Source: Bradysia coprophila
Taxonomy: Eukaryota > Arthropoda > Insecta > Diptera > Sciaridae
Assembly (NCBI RefSeq): GCF_014529535.1
Contig: NW_023503293.1
Coordinates: 1,768,507 to 1,832,506 of the forward strand
Reading direction: 5' to 3'
DNA length: 64,000 nt
The translations under genes were made by a program, and so were the position numbers. The notes beneath the pieces are model-generated. The model did not search any database and was not told where the DNA came from. It worked only from the letters and a program-made list of their open reading frames with translations. Positions 34,860 to 45,948 of this stretch are shown here, in pieces; position 1 is the stretch's first letter; each line of letters opens with the position of its first letter.

Positions 34860-36310
34860 AACAAGATATGCGAATGACACTTTGACAATTTACAGAAGTA
34901 TAATGTTTGTTTATATATCCTAGGTGAATAATTTTTTCGGGGAATCACACCGCGTATGCGATAAAATACTTTATCTGCCTAGAACGATAACCTCGCATTA
35001 TCTCTCTAGGGAAAATCTGTTTATCTCGATATATCTGTACACCTCTGTCTAAAATGTTTTTATTGACGGTTTGAATTTATGTACTAATGCATAATATACT
35101 ATTGGCAATTCAAATATTGTTGCGGAGGGGTGTGCAAATATCATTTTCGTATAATAGAATATTATGATACGAGCGAGGGAAAATGTTTTCACTAGTGAGG
35201 GAATAGCCACATTACCTCACTAGTAAAGTAAAAATTATTTCGATCAAAAAACTTCTTTTTTACTTTGGTAAAATTCTCTTTCCGTAGGTCAAATTTTTGC
35301 TGCTAAAATTTTTGCGTAGAATGCGTCACTGAAAAAGATTCCGGTCTTTTTTTGGATGAAAATTGCGTCACTTTTTACTCATGTTAAGGATTTTGTGGCT
35401 GATTCAATTATACGAAAGCAATTTTCTTATTCCAGCAGTGTAACAAGAATTGCACTACAATTCCAATTGAAAGCTTTGTCGAAAACACAAATCGAATTGG
35501 GCCACATTACCATTTTTACCATCACTTTTTATGCTTGTCATAAAGTTTGTTCAATATGAACTGTTCAGAAAAATAAAATAATTTTAACCCGAAATATATA
35601 TCATGCGAAATCTATTTTTATCAAAATGTTCAGCAAAGCCATAAACACTGAAATTTTGTGGAAATACTTATGCTTTTCATCATTCATGGTATTTCTTTCA
35701 GATATCTTCTACCATTGCATCAGTTCGGTTTATGATTTATGTTCAGCAAACTTGAACGCCTGAAGTGAATGTGCGATTAGTTTAATTAGATTCGGTTGTG
35801 CCAATTTTTCTTTTCTACTTTACTTACAATGATGTGCTGGCAATCGGAAGATGCACATTTGCTGAAATTGGATCCATTTCCATTTGGACGTGGTGTTAGT
35901 TTTAAGCAGGAGCATCTTAAATCAAGCGTACCAATACCAATAGTTGTAAGTTGAAAAGTTTACGCTACAAGCAAGTTTACAATGGTTGACTATCAACCAC
36001 CGAATGTAAGGCCCTAGTCGGGGAAGAAAATTCTGAAATTTTATTTTCGTATAGAAACAGTGCAGCTGGAAGCTTTCCACTAAGGCTTGCTTAATAATTG
36101 ACCTAAAATTTTGTTAAAGATTAAAACCCCTAACTTCACTTTGAGTTTTCGTTGCTAGTTAACGATTGAAATGTGCTCGCGTAGATTGTGTTCAACTTGA
36201 TATTGATAAAAGTGAAACCAGTGGTGTCAATAGTTATTTGTTCACCTAGGCGAAAAAAAAAATTGGAAATCTCATTTCGAGGGTGTTTTCGAAACGCTCT
36301 GGGAACACCG
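34860..36310. other. Non-coding stretch
   Basis: No gene is recognised. The motif ttgttcacctaggcgaaaaa at about 36,238, with catttcgag(g/t)gtgtt nearby, echoes 29,867-29,915, so these may be ends of one repeat family. Confidence 0.35.
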
Positions 36311-36312
36311 AG

Positions 36313-36440
36313 AAAATTAAAGAATCATAAAACTTACTGACATATTTCTGGCCAAGACATTCTTTAAATCGATTTTTCAGCATGAAGCCATGATGGCTCA
36401 TTTTTGGCCGAATGGAGAAAAATGTAGATCTGGTTATGAG
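36313..36440 (+). repeat. Family F repeat, single arm
   Basis: About 125 bp (aagaatcataaaacttactg ... gaagccatgatggctcattt ... aaaaatgtagatctggtt) matches the left arm of the palindrome at 43,866-44,098 with few differences. The right arm is absent here. Confidence 0.7.
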
Positions 36441-37329
36441 CCCAATTCCAATCCCACATCACAGTCGCTGTTTTGCTTTATTGATGGGAAATGTATATGG
36501 GCGATTGTTGTGACAAATACTATCGTTCATTACGATTCTGCACACACAAAATTACCCATTTTAGTGTTATTGTACGCGTATCTGTCAGTCACATTTTCTG
36601 TTTCTTGTTTTAATTGTGTCGGCTTTCAAAACTTCATTTGAGATTTTGGCTCAGTTACACTTAACTGGTCTTGATTGAAGTGTCAAAATGAGAGATAAAC
36701 ATATACAAATTTTACTTCGAAAATATGAACTTTAAACTTCGATTTATTATCCATTCAAAAATATTTGACATTTCCCTCAATGATAGCACTTTATAGATCA
36801 TAGATCATTTGAGAGATAGACCAGTTTTGACCAATTTGCTGCTGCTGTATCAAATTCCTCAAATAAACAACAACTTCGACAGATACCCCTGCAGGGGCCC
36901 TGCGTTAGCGAATTTAAACTTGTCAGTTGTCTCTCGTAGAACACTGTGTTCTCAAATAATGATTTCTTCACAAATATATGTAAAGTAAGTGCAAAGCACC
37001 TAGCAGGGTAATAGAGGTTTTTTCACGTCAAATAGAGTAGTATTTTGATACCAATAATACAATTAGCAGCCTTAATGGTAATTTTGCAATGACATTATGA
37101 AAAAAAGGCATGGAAATATTCGCATACTTCGATTAAAGTACTACTTTATTTTTTTCTATTACCCTGCTTGGTGCTTTGGTAAGTGTCAATTTCATCCAAG
37201 GCTGTATACTTTCACTATAATTTCATCCAGCTAACCTTACACAAAATAAAAGTTTCGAATAAATTTTTCGAGCTTTGAGGTGGACAGTGAATTTGACGTC
37301 TCAAACGAAAACGACATTGACAATAATCT

Positions 37330-37467
37330 ATACGGTGTTTAAGTAGAGCGAGATGGAAAATCAACTCGGGGTCTGCTGTTTTCGATATAACAAAAGAATC
37401 TGACAGCAGACCCCGAGATGGAACAATAAGTTGTCGTTTCGCCATCTCTCTTACTTGAACACTATAT
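37330..37467. mobile_element. Small palindromic element, family J
   Basis: The outer ends (acggtgtttaagtagagcga and its inverse ttacttgaacactata) enclose a perfect inner stem, ctcggggtctgctgt against acagcagaccccgag (37,366-37,408). It has no coding capacity. Confidence 0.65.
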
Positions 37468-37783
37468 AGAAAAGTTTACATTGCAGCTGTCAAGTTTCGT
37501 AACGTAAGACAGTAGAGTATTGTGATGAAAGAGAAAGAAATACCCCAAGGCAAGTTATAATTAACTAGTCTTCTGTTTTCCAGCTCTGATCATAACAGTC
37601 TATAAGTCTGTGCCAAGGTTATTTGATCTGTCAAAACGTCATCCAAACGTCAGTCATAACCAAAAAAATATTGTTGACGAAATGTTCGCAAAAGCGTTGA
37701 GCTTTGTGGATGCTATCGTTCGTTTTCGGCTTGTCAGTAAGGTGGTACAGACCGCTATGCACTGCAGGTATGAGTGATTGTAG

Positions 37784-37964
37784 TCAATGAAAGTACAAAC
37801 CAGGTGTGATATGTCCATACAAACTGGGGGAAATAGCAATTTCATATTTTAAAAAAATCACCTTTCTTTTCATTAAAAGGTGAGTTTGTTTATAGGAAAT
37901 CGCTCTTTCCTCCCCTTCATACAAATTTTGACATTAGACCATACCTATAGAGTATACTTTCATA
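37784..37964. mobile_element. Hairpin MITE family M, copy 3
   Basis: The ends tcaatgaaagta and tatactttcat are inverted. The inner arms agcaatttcatat and ataggaaatcgct are diverged from copies 1 and 2. The central pair caccttt/aaaggtgag is kept. Confidence 0.65.
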
Positions 37965-38094
37965 TTTTTTACAGTACCAACATTTTTTAGGGTTAGGGTA
38001 CCAATCATGCTTGAAGTGCGTCGATTTGGGTTAATTTATAAATGTTTGATTTTTATCGAGATGTGTCCAGTAAGCAACATATCAGAAGTTGGGC

Positions 38095-38255
38095 CAACGC
38101 ACTTCAAGCAAAAGTGCTATTTATGACAGCTGTCAAATAGAGTACTTTTTGTATGAAATTTTATCCTCACTCTTTTTACAGTGTAAAATTTTGTATGGAG
38201 CACTGTCAAGTTTCAGTACCCTATTTAGAGTACCACTTTTGCATGAAGTGCGTTG
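38095..38255. mobile_element. MITE family D, copy with exact 7-bp target duplication
   Basis: The 161-bp element has ends CAACGCACTTCAAGCAAAAG and the inverse cttttgcatgaagtgcgttg. It is flanked by gttgggc at 38,088-38,094 and again at 38,256-38,262. The interior carries gacagctgtc and a central acagtgtaaa motif. It is nearly identical to the copies at 51,998 and 52,384. Confidence 0.85.
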
Positions 38256-38985
38256 GTTGGGCACAAGATCGGATCGTTGCTGTTTGAATTTTTCCAGAAT
38301 TATCGGACGATGTAGTCTGCTTGGCTGGATATCCAAAATTCAACTATACATTTACTGTTGGAAGTTGGAATCAATTGAACAACCCAAGTTCATATCGTAA
38401 TATAAAGTGTGATGTCCAATCAATGAATTAAATTCTGCTTCAGATCACACTGACTTAACCTTTCCCACATTATGCTTACGGTTAATAGGGGTTTCGCTTT
38501 GCACCTATCGCAACAAGTTAAACTGAAATCCATAAAACCACATTAAAACAAGACAATCTTTCATCGGAATGTTCCCATTTTAAGTACTTCCTTTTATAGA
38601 ACACGCAAATCATTAACCTATATACGGAAAAATGTGAACTGCCATGCAACGGGAATGTTTGTTCAATATATACCATTTATTTGTGCGACGGGAATGAAAA
38701 TTCCATTAGACGAACATACTTTAACGGGGCAAAGTGGTCTACCTCTGAAAATAGTGGGAATTTCTAACAGCAAATGGATTACTGAAAATGTATCCATATC
38801 CATTTATTCCGGCAAAAAGTTTAAAAAAAGTGCTTCAACAGTCAAGTGTATCGCTTTTCGTAAGATTTGCTCATTGAGGTTCAAAAACATTTCAAATAAT
38901 TCTCCCGCACATACATAGTATACACACCTAACGCTTAAAGTTTTTTTTTCCTGGTAAAAGACGAAGAAGAAGATTTGAATTGAAT

Positions 38986-41900
38986 ATGAAGTGGAACGCC
39001 TCATCGTTCATTGAAAATCGAGCATTTGATCGTCGCTTAGTAAAAGACAGCTTGATAGATAAATGGAACATTTATGGTGATATCTATGGCAAACAATCCG
39101 AATACCGTCAATTCTTGGAATCTTATGTAACTAATTTGATTGGTCAGGTGCAAATGAAATTTTAGAGTTATATTTCCTTCGAAAGAAACCGTATGAATGA
39201 CGTCATAGGTTGTTCCACTGCACCTCATCTAGAAATGTTTCGAGACTCATAAACGCGTAGCTCTAGCTGACCACCAGTGGCGGTTAAGAAATACACAATT
39301 CTAACGAGAACAGAAACATAATTACCTAAACATCACTTGCCTAGCCTACAATTTCATTTCATCTGTTGTCAAACGATTAGAGCAATTCATTAATCGTTTC
39401 TTCAATTCCATTTACTAGCCGAAAAGCGTTACCACATCGCAACCAACTCTTGACTGGAAGCAAGTTACCGAGCCTCAAGCAGTTCGATCCAGCAGTTTTT
39501 ATGAAGTTTGTTGTCTTATATATGTCGCAACGAAAACGGAATAACAAAAACACTTTTTATTCTGCAGATTCCCTATCCGCATCCATGGCCAACTCATAAC
39601 CCTTTACCTGAACAATGCGTTACAAATGAATTACTTGATCCTGGCTTAGCTTCAAATAGTAAGTTTTTAACTTGTTTTATTTATACAAAAATTAGGCTTA
39701 GCCACAGGCTCAAAAAATGTAGAAAGATTTCGTCATACCACAGCACTGCTGCTGAAGCAGTAATACTGTATTTTGACCGATCTACTCATTCCACTATCAC
39801 GAAAGCTATCACTTTAATTTGATTCTGCAGATCTGTCCCATCAACCAATTATATTTCCAAACTTGGTAAATGGATTCGAACGAAATCCTACTGCTGCAGC
39901 TCGATCCTATCACTCAGGTACATTCGCCATTTCAGTACATTTCGCATTGTTAATTAGCTGGAGATGTTTAATAAAGAATAATACAAATTTTAAGCGTGTC
40001 ATATCATAGCACCTCCAGCCATTAACATGGAAAAAATTTGGAGTCTGCTGTAATCATAGTTATCATATGCATCTTTTCTTTGTAAAGAAGCAAGCAATAC
40101 CCTCTCTAGCAAACTAGGTAAACTAGGAAAAATAGTGTGGAAAAAACGTACAGTGTACACTGTCATAGAAACTTTCACACTTTTAAAAATAAATTATGTC
40201 TTTTGTCACTGTTTTGGTGTGAGAAAGTATATAGTTTGTGTTTGTGATGACCTTTTTTGTGTTGGGTCATCATTTTGGTGAGCCAAAATAAAATAAAGTT
40301 TAAAATTTGTGTTTCTTTTTGTGTTGTAGATATGGCTTGTGCCAGTGTCATACTTGTCCAAATAAGGCTATATTGTGACTACGTCAAAACGAAGTTTATA
40401 ATTGCTAGAGAACATTACCACTGGGAAAATGTTTTTTGAAGGAACTTTGAAATTTGATTTAAACAAAGAACTTGCTAGAACGTTCAAACGCTTACACAAA
40501 AGAAGTTCTACTTCATTGACACTTCCCGCAAGTTCGTACAAAAGAAGATTTCCCCGTCATAACAGTCTAGAGAGGGTATTGAGTCATGTTTTCTTTGTGT
40601 GAACCACATATAATTTTGCGTAAAATTTGACATCTCATATTTAAGTGTTCATGCTTGGAGCTAGAGTGCTATGGTTATAGTCAAATTTTTTCGTATAAAA
40701 TTTCTGTCCTTTCGACAGAAAATACTAACTCTAGTGCTGCTCGTGCTGCTCTGTACACTCGATATACTCCGTCGGAATGGTTTAATTCGAATATGGCTAC
40801 ATTTACCGAGTCCGATATAAACAGGTAAAAATTCTTAACTGTAAAACTATGGCCAGTTCTACCCGAAAACGCACTTCAAACATGAGTACTGAAACTGGAC
40901 AGTGTATCGAACAAATTTTGGCATTGTAAAAAAATTAGGACACTTTTTTCATACAAAGCAGTACTCTCTTTGGCAGCTGTCGTTAATAGCACTTTTGCTT
41001 GCGTTTCAAAAAGGCATAAAAAACTTATTGTGGAAGGGATGCAAGATTTTTAGAGAATAAACGCACGAAATTGTCTTACAAAATCTTGTATTTCTTTTGC
41101 ACTCATATCAGTTTTGTATGCGTTGTGGGGCAGAGTTATTCGTACAGTTAGAGGCAGTGAATTTTCAGCATTAATTTCGTTCAGCTGTTTTTCAGCTGAT
41201 CCACACAACCCATCAAAACTGTTTATACGTCTTTATAGCGTTTTACGACTACCACGCACGTATGTGTAGCAGCTTCAACCGTATAAACGAATATAAGCAG
41301 TTTTGATTGGATGTGTGGATAAGCTGAAAAACAGCTGAAGCAAATTAATGCTGAAAATTCACTGCCTCTGACTGTATCATGACTTTATAATGTCGTTTTA
41401 ACAAAACCCCCTATTTGCAACAGGAACCAATCCGAACGTTTGCGAAATGATGCCGTTAGATTAATGCGGCAAACAGATGAGAAAACTTCGCAATCTCAAC
41501 GGGATGCCGGCCGTAGGCTGGGCGAACGGTTAACGGATTTAACATTCTGGCGGAACGAATTGAATACCGAATTGGAAAAACTATTGTCCGAGTATGCGTT
41601 GTTGTCGGACACTCGTCGAAAGACGAATAAAGCTCTGCAGGATCTTGATCCGCCTCTGCACATAGCTCAGGAATGTCTGTATCACAGAGAAAGTCGACAA
41701 GGAATCAATAAAGTTCATGATAACGTCGAGAAAAGTCTTTTGACTGAAGTTGATAATTTACGAAATTCTCAAGAAAAGTTGAAAATGTGCCTGGACATGG
41801 TAAATAATGTTTGACATCCATTTTTTTTTTCAGCAAATTTATTATTTTAGCTACAGATAAATAGTAGATTGCAGCAGAGGCCATGTAAATGGCCGAATAC

Positions 41901-42907
41901 ATTAAGCATATTCAGGCCATTTACATGATCTCTTCTGTATATTCTGCGTTAACGTGTACCACTCGATCGTTGAAAACATCAACACGACTGTTTTAGATTG
42001 ATAAACAACTATCCGATTTGAGAGCATGTCAACACGCACTCCAAGAAGATATTATTTATAAAGAGTCGACATTGGAAATAGACACTGTTTGTCATAAGTT
42101 GAGCAATTTCAGTCGAGCAATTAACTATTTCGATGGAATTGAAAAATATGATCCGACAATTAGCAGCATTGAAACGTGGTCTAGGGCCACCAGTCTCCGA
42201 ATCAACAAGTAAATTGAAAATAGTGACAATAATCAACTTTGTATTCTCCAAATTGATTTCTTACAGATCGCAAGAAGAGCGCGGTAAATCGGCCCAACTT
42301 CGTAGTAACACTGACACTTTAATCAATAGCGTTGCATCATTGACTTGGAATAGTTGGAGCGGTACAAATAATGCACTAAACAAACGGTCATCGGAAATGT
42401 GTGAAGCAAAGAACAATATGCAATTACACTTGCATAAGACACAGCAGGAGATTTTCGACATTGAAAGGAATATCGACTTGTTGAGAAAAGCCATTCAAGA
42501 CAAAGCGAATCCGTTAAAAGTAGCCCAAACACGTTTAGAAGCTAGAGGACACCGGGCTGGTCTCGAACAGTGCAAGTAAGTAGTTACTATGTTCAAATTA
42601 AAAGAACTCTGCATTGCTATCACCATTACTACCATTATCTTCAATCTTGACTCAAATTTCTATAAATCTTACTCGCAGGGACTTTGCTCATGTTCGACTG
42701 GTGCAAGAAGTTCATGAAATTCAAGAGTCCATTAACGTACTGCATCGCAAACTAAAGGACGCTGAAGGTCAACATCAACATTTGCTACAAACGAAGGCCA
42801 ATCTTGAATCCAATCTTAAAAAGAAAGTGAACGCACTCTTCATCGATCGGGAAAAATGTATGGGAATTCGTCGTTCTTTTCCCGTCGATAGTTTGATCAA
42901 ATATTAA
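38986..42907 (+). CDS. Tektin, tektin-3-type, nine exons
   Basis: Tektins are coiled-coil filament proteins attached to the inside of ciliary and sperm-flagellar doublet microtubules. The spliced model is 38986-39147, 39419-39505, 39568-39658, 39831-39917, 40719-40824, 41424-41799, 41997-42208, 42267-42575 and 42679-42907, giving 552 residues with phases agreeing throughout. Family marks include YTPSEWFNSN, RLGERLTDLTFWRNEL, ECLYHRESRQGI and, near the C-terminus, FIDREKCMGIRRSFP, the last closest to vertebrate tektin-3. The signature nonapeptide (usually RPNVELCRD) is altered to RAGLEQCKD. Exons 5-9 are firm. The N-terminal 140 residues (exons 1-4) rest on frame and splice sites, and the exon 2 donor (GTTTGT) is weak. 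Intron 5 holds two MITEs. Poly(A) signals lie at 43,053-43,062. In flies tektins are mainly testis and sensory-cilium genes. Confidence 0.85.
40868..41012. mobile_element. MITE family D, diverged copy in tektin intron 5
   Basis: It opens with aacgcacttcaaacatgagt and closes with agcacttttgcttgcgttt. The interior gtactgaaactggacagtgt and ggcagctgtcgttaa match the inverse orientation of 38,095. Internal changes make it older than the copies at 52 kb. Confidence 0.65.
41143..41376. mobile_element. TA-flanked mariner-type MITE (family E) in tektin intron 5
   Basis: The ends after TA read CAGTTAGAGGCAGTGAATTT at the left and, inverted, CAGTCAGAGGCAGTGAATTT at the right, continuing as tcagcattaattt on both sides. 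CAGT termini with flanking TA fit Tc1/mariner-derived MITEs. Further inside, cagctgtttttcagctgatc and gcttatccacac/tgtggat arms pair. It is about 234 bp with no coding frame. A diverged copy sits at about 51,676-51,880. Confidence 0.8.
41870..41940. repeat. Short hairpin in tektin intron 6
   Basis: The arms gcagaggccatgtaaatggc (41,874 onward) and gccatttacatgatctcttc (41,916 onward) are inverted copies. They lie within the intron between exons 6 and 7. Confidence 0.55.
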
Positions 42908-42909
42908 AA

Positions 42910-43660
42910 AATGTGATCCAGCTTACTACACTCACAAACATCATGTTCCTAGATCAACTTAGTCTTCACCTTAGGCTTTGTTTTGTTGTTTTATAAAGCA
43001 TTCTCGGTATACACAGTCAATAACATGCTTGCCACTTGCCATCATAAATTGAAATAAATAAAATTTTACGAATCTTGATCGAGTATCAAATCTTAACATC
43101 CTTAAAGTTTGATTGTTTGTGTTTTTGTGAATGTTGGAATAATAAGGTTGTCCATATTGGAGGCCAATTGACAAAGAGATGTGCATCAGCATAGACCAAG
43201 AAATAGTAAAAAAAAAAAAAAATTGACCGGCTGATACACGGTGAGGCGCTTTTCTTTCTTGTTTCCAATTTCTGAATATCCCAGAACTCGTTAAGACCTT
43301 TCCAAAATAATAAATTTGCTATGAAATTTCCCTTCCCAATTTCCTACACCTAACTTCACTTTCCTTCTCTATATCTATATCCATATCCGGAATTAAAGGG
43401 CCAAATTGCACCAAATTTCATTCAAACTCGATCAGAACTAAGAAATAGAATGAAATAGGTTGCTTAGGATGTTGTAGGATATTCCTACACAAATGGATAG
43501 TTCAACACATTTCCCGCACCTCCCCAGAATTAATTTATTTACAACTACTAAAGGTTCGGTCGAATCGGGACCATTATCAAGTGTCCGTCTTCTCAAAAGT
43601 AAAAACATTAAATCTCATATTTTCATCTATTTTCAAACCAGAACATACACGAAAGTTCCC
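42910..43660. other. Tektin 3'UTR and intergenic sequence
   Basis: Overlapping AATAAA hexamers at 43,053-43,062 lie about 150 bp after the tektin stop. Nothing else is recognised before the repeat block. Confidence 0.4.
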
Positions 43661-43664
43661 ACAT

Positions 43665-44500
43665 TGCCCATGACATTGCCTGTAGATCAAGTAAATTCAA
43701 ATTTGGTTGTAACCAGAGGTTAATTTCCTTTAAATTAAACTTAAAGTTGGTTCAAACCAAGGTTCTGAAAGAAGTTCTTTCAGAACCTTGGTTCAAACAG
43801 GTGTTAATTTGCTTTAAACCAAATTTGAGGTTATAACCAGAGGTTAATTTGCTTTAAATTAAACTCAAAGAATCATAAAGCTTAGTGACATATTTCTGTC
43901 CAAGACATTCTTTAAATCGATTTTTTACCATGAAGCCATGATGGCTCATTTTTGGCCGAATGGAGAATAATGTAGATCTGGTTCTGTTCTACATTTTTCT
44001 CCATTTGACCAAAAATAAGCCATCATGGATTCATGGTAAAAAATCGATTTAAAGAATGTCTTGGCCAGAAATATGTCACTAAGCTTTATGATTCTCCAGA
44101 AGTTAATTTTCTTAAACTTAAATTCTTTGATTGTGACCAGAGGTTAATTTGCTTTAAACTAATATCAAAGTTCATTCAAACCACTGGCCTCAATCAATTT
44201 TAAGTTTAATTTAAAGCAAATTAACCACTGGTTTGAATCAAGTTTAATTTAAAGCAAATTAACCACTGGTTACAATCAAATTTGAAATTACTTTTAAGCA
44301 AATTAACCCCTGGTTTGAATCAACTTTGAGCTTAATTTAAAATGAATTAACACATAGTTTCAATCAACTTTATTTAAAGGAAACTAACTACTGGCTTGAA
44401 TCAACTTTGTGTTTAATTTAAAGCAAATTAACCCCTGGCTTGAATCCACTTTACTTTAAATTAAACTTAAAGTTGATTCAAGCCATTGGTTAATTTAGTA
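43665..44500. repeat. Degenerate tandem/inverted repeat block around a palindrome
   Basis: The motif ggttaatttgctttaaatta and its inverse taatttaaagcaaattaacc recur about ten times, often next to gattcaaac or gtttgaatc (for example 43,721, 43,851, 44,142, 44,210, 44,250 and 44,420). In the middle, 43,866-44,098 is a clean palindrome (family F: aagaatcataaagctta ... catgaagccatgatggctca ... and its inverse ... taagctttatgattct), apparently inserted into the array. Confidence 0.7.
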
Positions 44501-44904
44501 CCCCAAGGCAAGTTCGGTTTTCTCGCTCTGATCATAACAGTTTAGTGTCTTTACCTGTTCTTTCTTCTTTCATAACCTTATGTAGGTAACAGTGTTAAGT
44601 ACGTTGATTAAGGCTGACAGGGAACTCAAAAAGTCATTTCCATTGTTTGTCCCAAATAAATTTGGTATTTAATGATTGTTCGTATTTTGATCGAGAACAA
44701 TACGTCGATTCCCCTTCAATTGTCACTCACAATACTAACATTTACATCTAAGTGAACATTTTTGAGTTTCTATTCGCGCTCAAAGAAATATTAAAATCAC
44801 TAACAACACTGTTTCAATATGCACTATACCGAACCAACTCCTGACTATATTTATGTCATTCACGTCTCCATATTGGACATTTCGAACGCACAACCAACTT
44901 CACG

Positions 44905-44945
44905 ACAAATAAAATTTCTCTTTCCGGTTCTCATTGTCAACCAAG
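44905..44945 (+). promoter_or_regulatory. RpS19: 5'TOP leader and non-coding exon 1 of RpS19
   Basis: The pyrimidine tract ttctctttccggttctc (44,916-44,932) is a typical insect ribosomal-protein transcription start and 5'TOP element, the site of growth-dependent translational control. The exon ends at ccaag|gta (44,945), opening a 268-bp 5'UTR intron that closes at ttcag|ATG (45,213). Confidence 0.65.
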
Positions 44946-45213
44946 GTAGAACGAAATTTTGATTCTCTTTAATTTTCTTTAAATTTTTTGGATTAGTTAT
45001 AGCAAAATGTATGTTTTCCAATTTAAAATGAAATCATTCGCAAACGGTTTACGTTGAAATAATTGATTTGTGCAAATTGTCGATTTAATTTAGTAAAAAA
45101 GTCACTTTTAACATTGTTGATGTTACCATGTTACATGTGGCGATTGGTTTTATTTATTTCTTTGACTGAGACTGTCTCGTGAACGACGCTAAGTTTGTGT
45201 TCCTCTATTTCAG

Positions 45214-45753
45214 ATGCCTGGTGTTACAGTTAAAGACGTTGATCAAGCCGCAATTGTGAAGGCCGTAGCGGTTTTCTTGAAGAAGTACGTGTTTGTAATC
45301 AACATCGACACCTAACCTCAAATTTTTCTAAAATTCTGTTTCCAATTCAGATCCGGTAAACTAAAAGTGCCTGAACAAATGGATATTATCAAAACCGCCA
45401 AATTCAAGGAACTTTCACCAGACGATCCAGACTGGTTCTACGTACGATGCGCTTCAATTTTACGCCATTTGTATCACCGCAGTCCAGCTGGTGTTGGATC
45501 AATTACCAAGATTTACGGTGGACGTAAACGTAACGGTGTTCATCCGTCACATTTCTGTAGATCCGCTGATGGGGCCGCACGCAAAGCTCTACAGGCTTTG
45601 GAAGCAGTCAAATTGATTGAGAAGGGCCCAGAGGGTGGTCGCAAATTGACACCACAAGGACAGAGAGACTTGGATCGTATCGCGAATCAGATCGTCACCC
45701 ATCAAAGAGCTGCCATTAAAGCTGCCGCAGCCGCTGTGATCACCATATCTTGA
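45214..45753 (+). CDS. RpS19: 40S ribosomal protein S19
   Basis: This is a component of the small ribosomal subunit, needed for 18S rRNA maturation and sitting in the 40S head. The coding exons are 45214-45284 and 45351-45753, separated by a 66-bp GT-AG intron inside a Lys codon, giving 157 residues. The ATG follows the 5'UTR intron acceptor directly (cag|atg). The protein runs [11 protein letters not shown] through [54 protein letters not shown] and [17 protein letters not shown], nearly the fly RpS19a sequence. The usual variable alanine-rich tail follows. A poly(A) signal lies at 45,805. It is convergent with Arp10, whose stop codon is 195 bp away. Confidence 0.97.
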
Positions 45754-45804
45754 TCATTCAAAGTGTAAACTTGAATTGTGGAAAAAAAATGCAAAAATCG
45801 AGGG

Positions 45805-45910
45805 AATAAATGAAAATTTCCAACAATTTTTGGTCTTAATCGAAGGGTTTTCTTTACTGCAATCAAAAGTGGTACACGCGGAGTAAAGGTAAATAAATAA
45901 TCGTTTTATT
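45805..45910. terminator. Convergent poly(A) signals of RpS19 and Arp10
   Basis: AATAAA at 45,805-45,810 serves RpS19 on the plus strand. TTTATT at 45,905-45,910 is AATAAA on the minus strand, about 40 bp after the Arp10 stop. Both transcripts end within about 100 bp of each other. Confidence 0.65.
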
Positions 45911-45948
45911 ATGGAATCGTTTACGATTGACATTACATTTGCATATGT

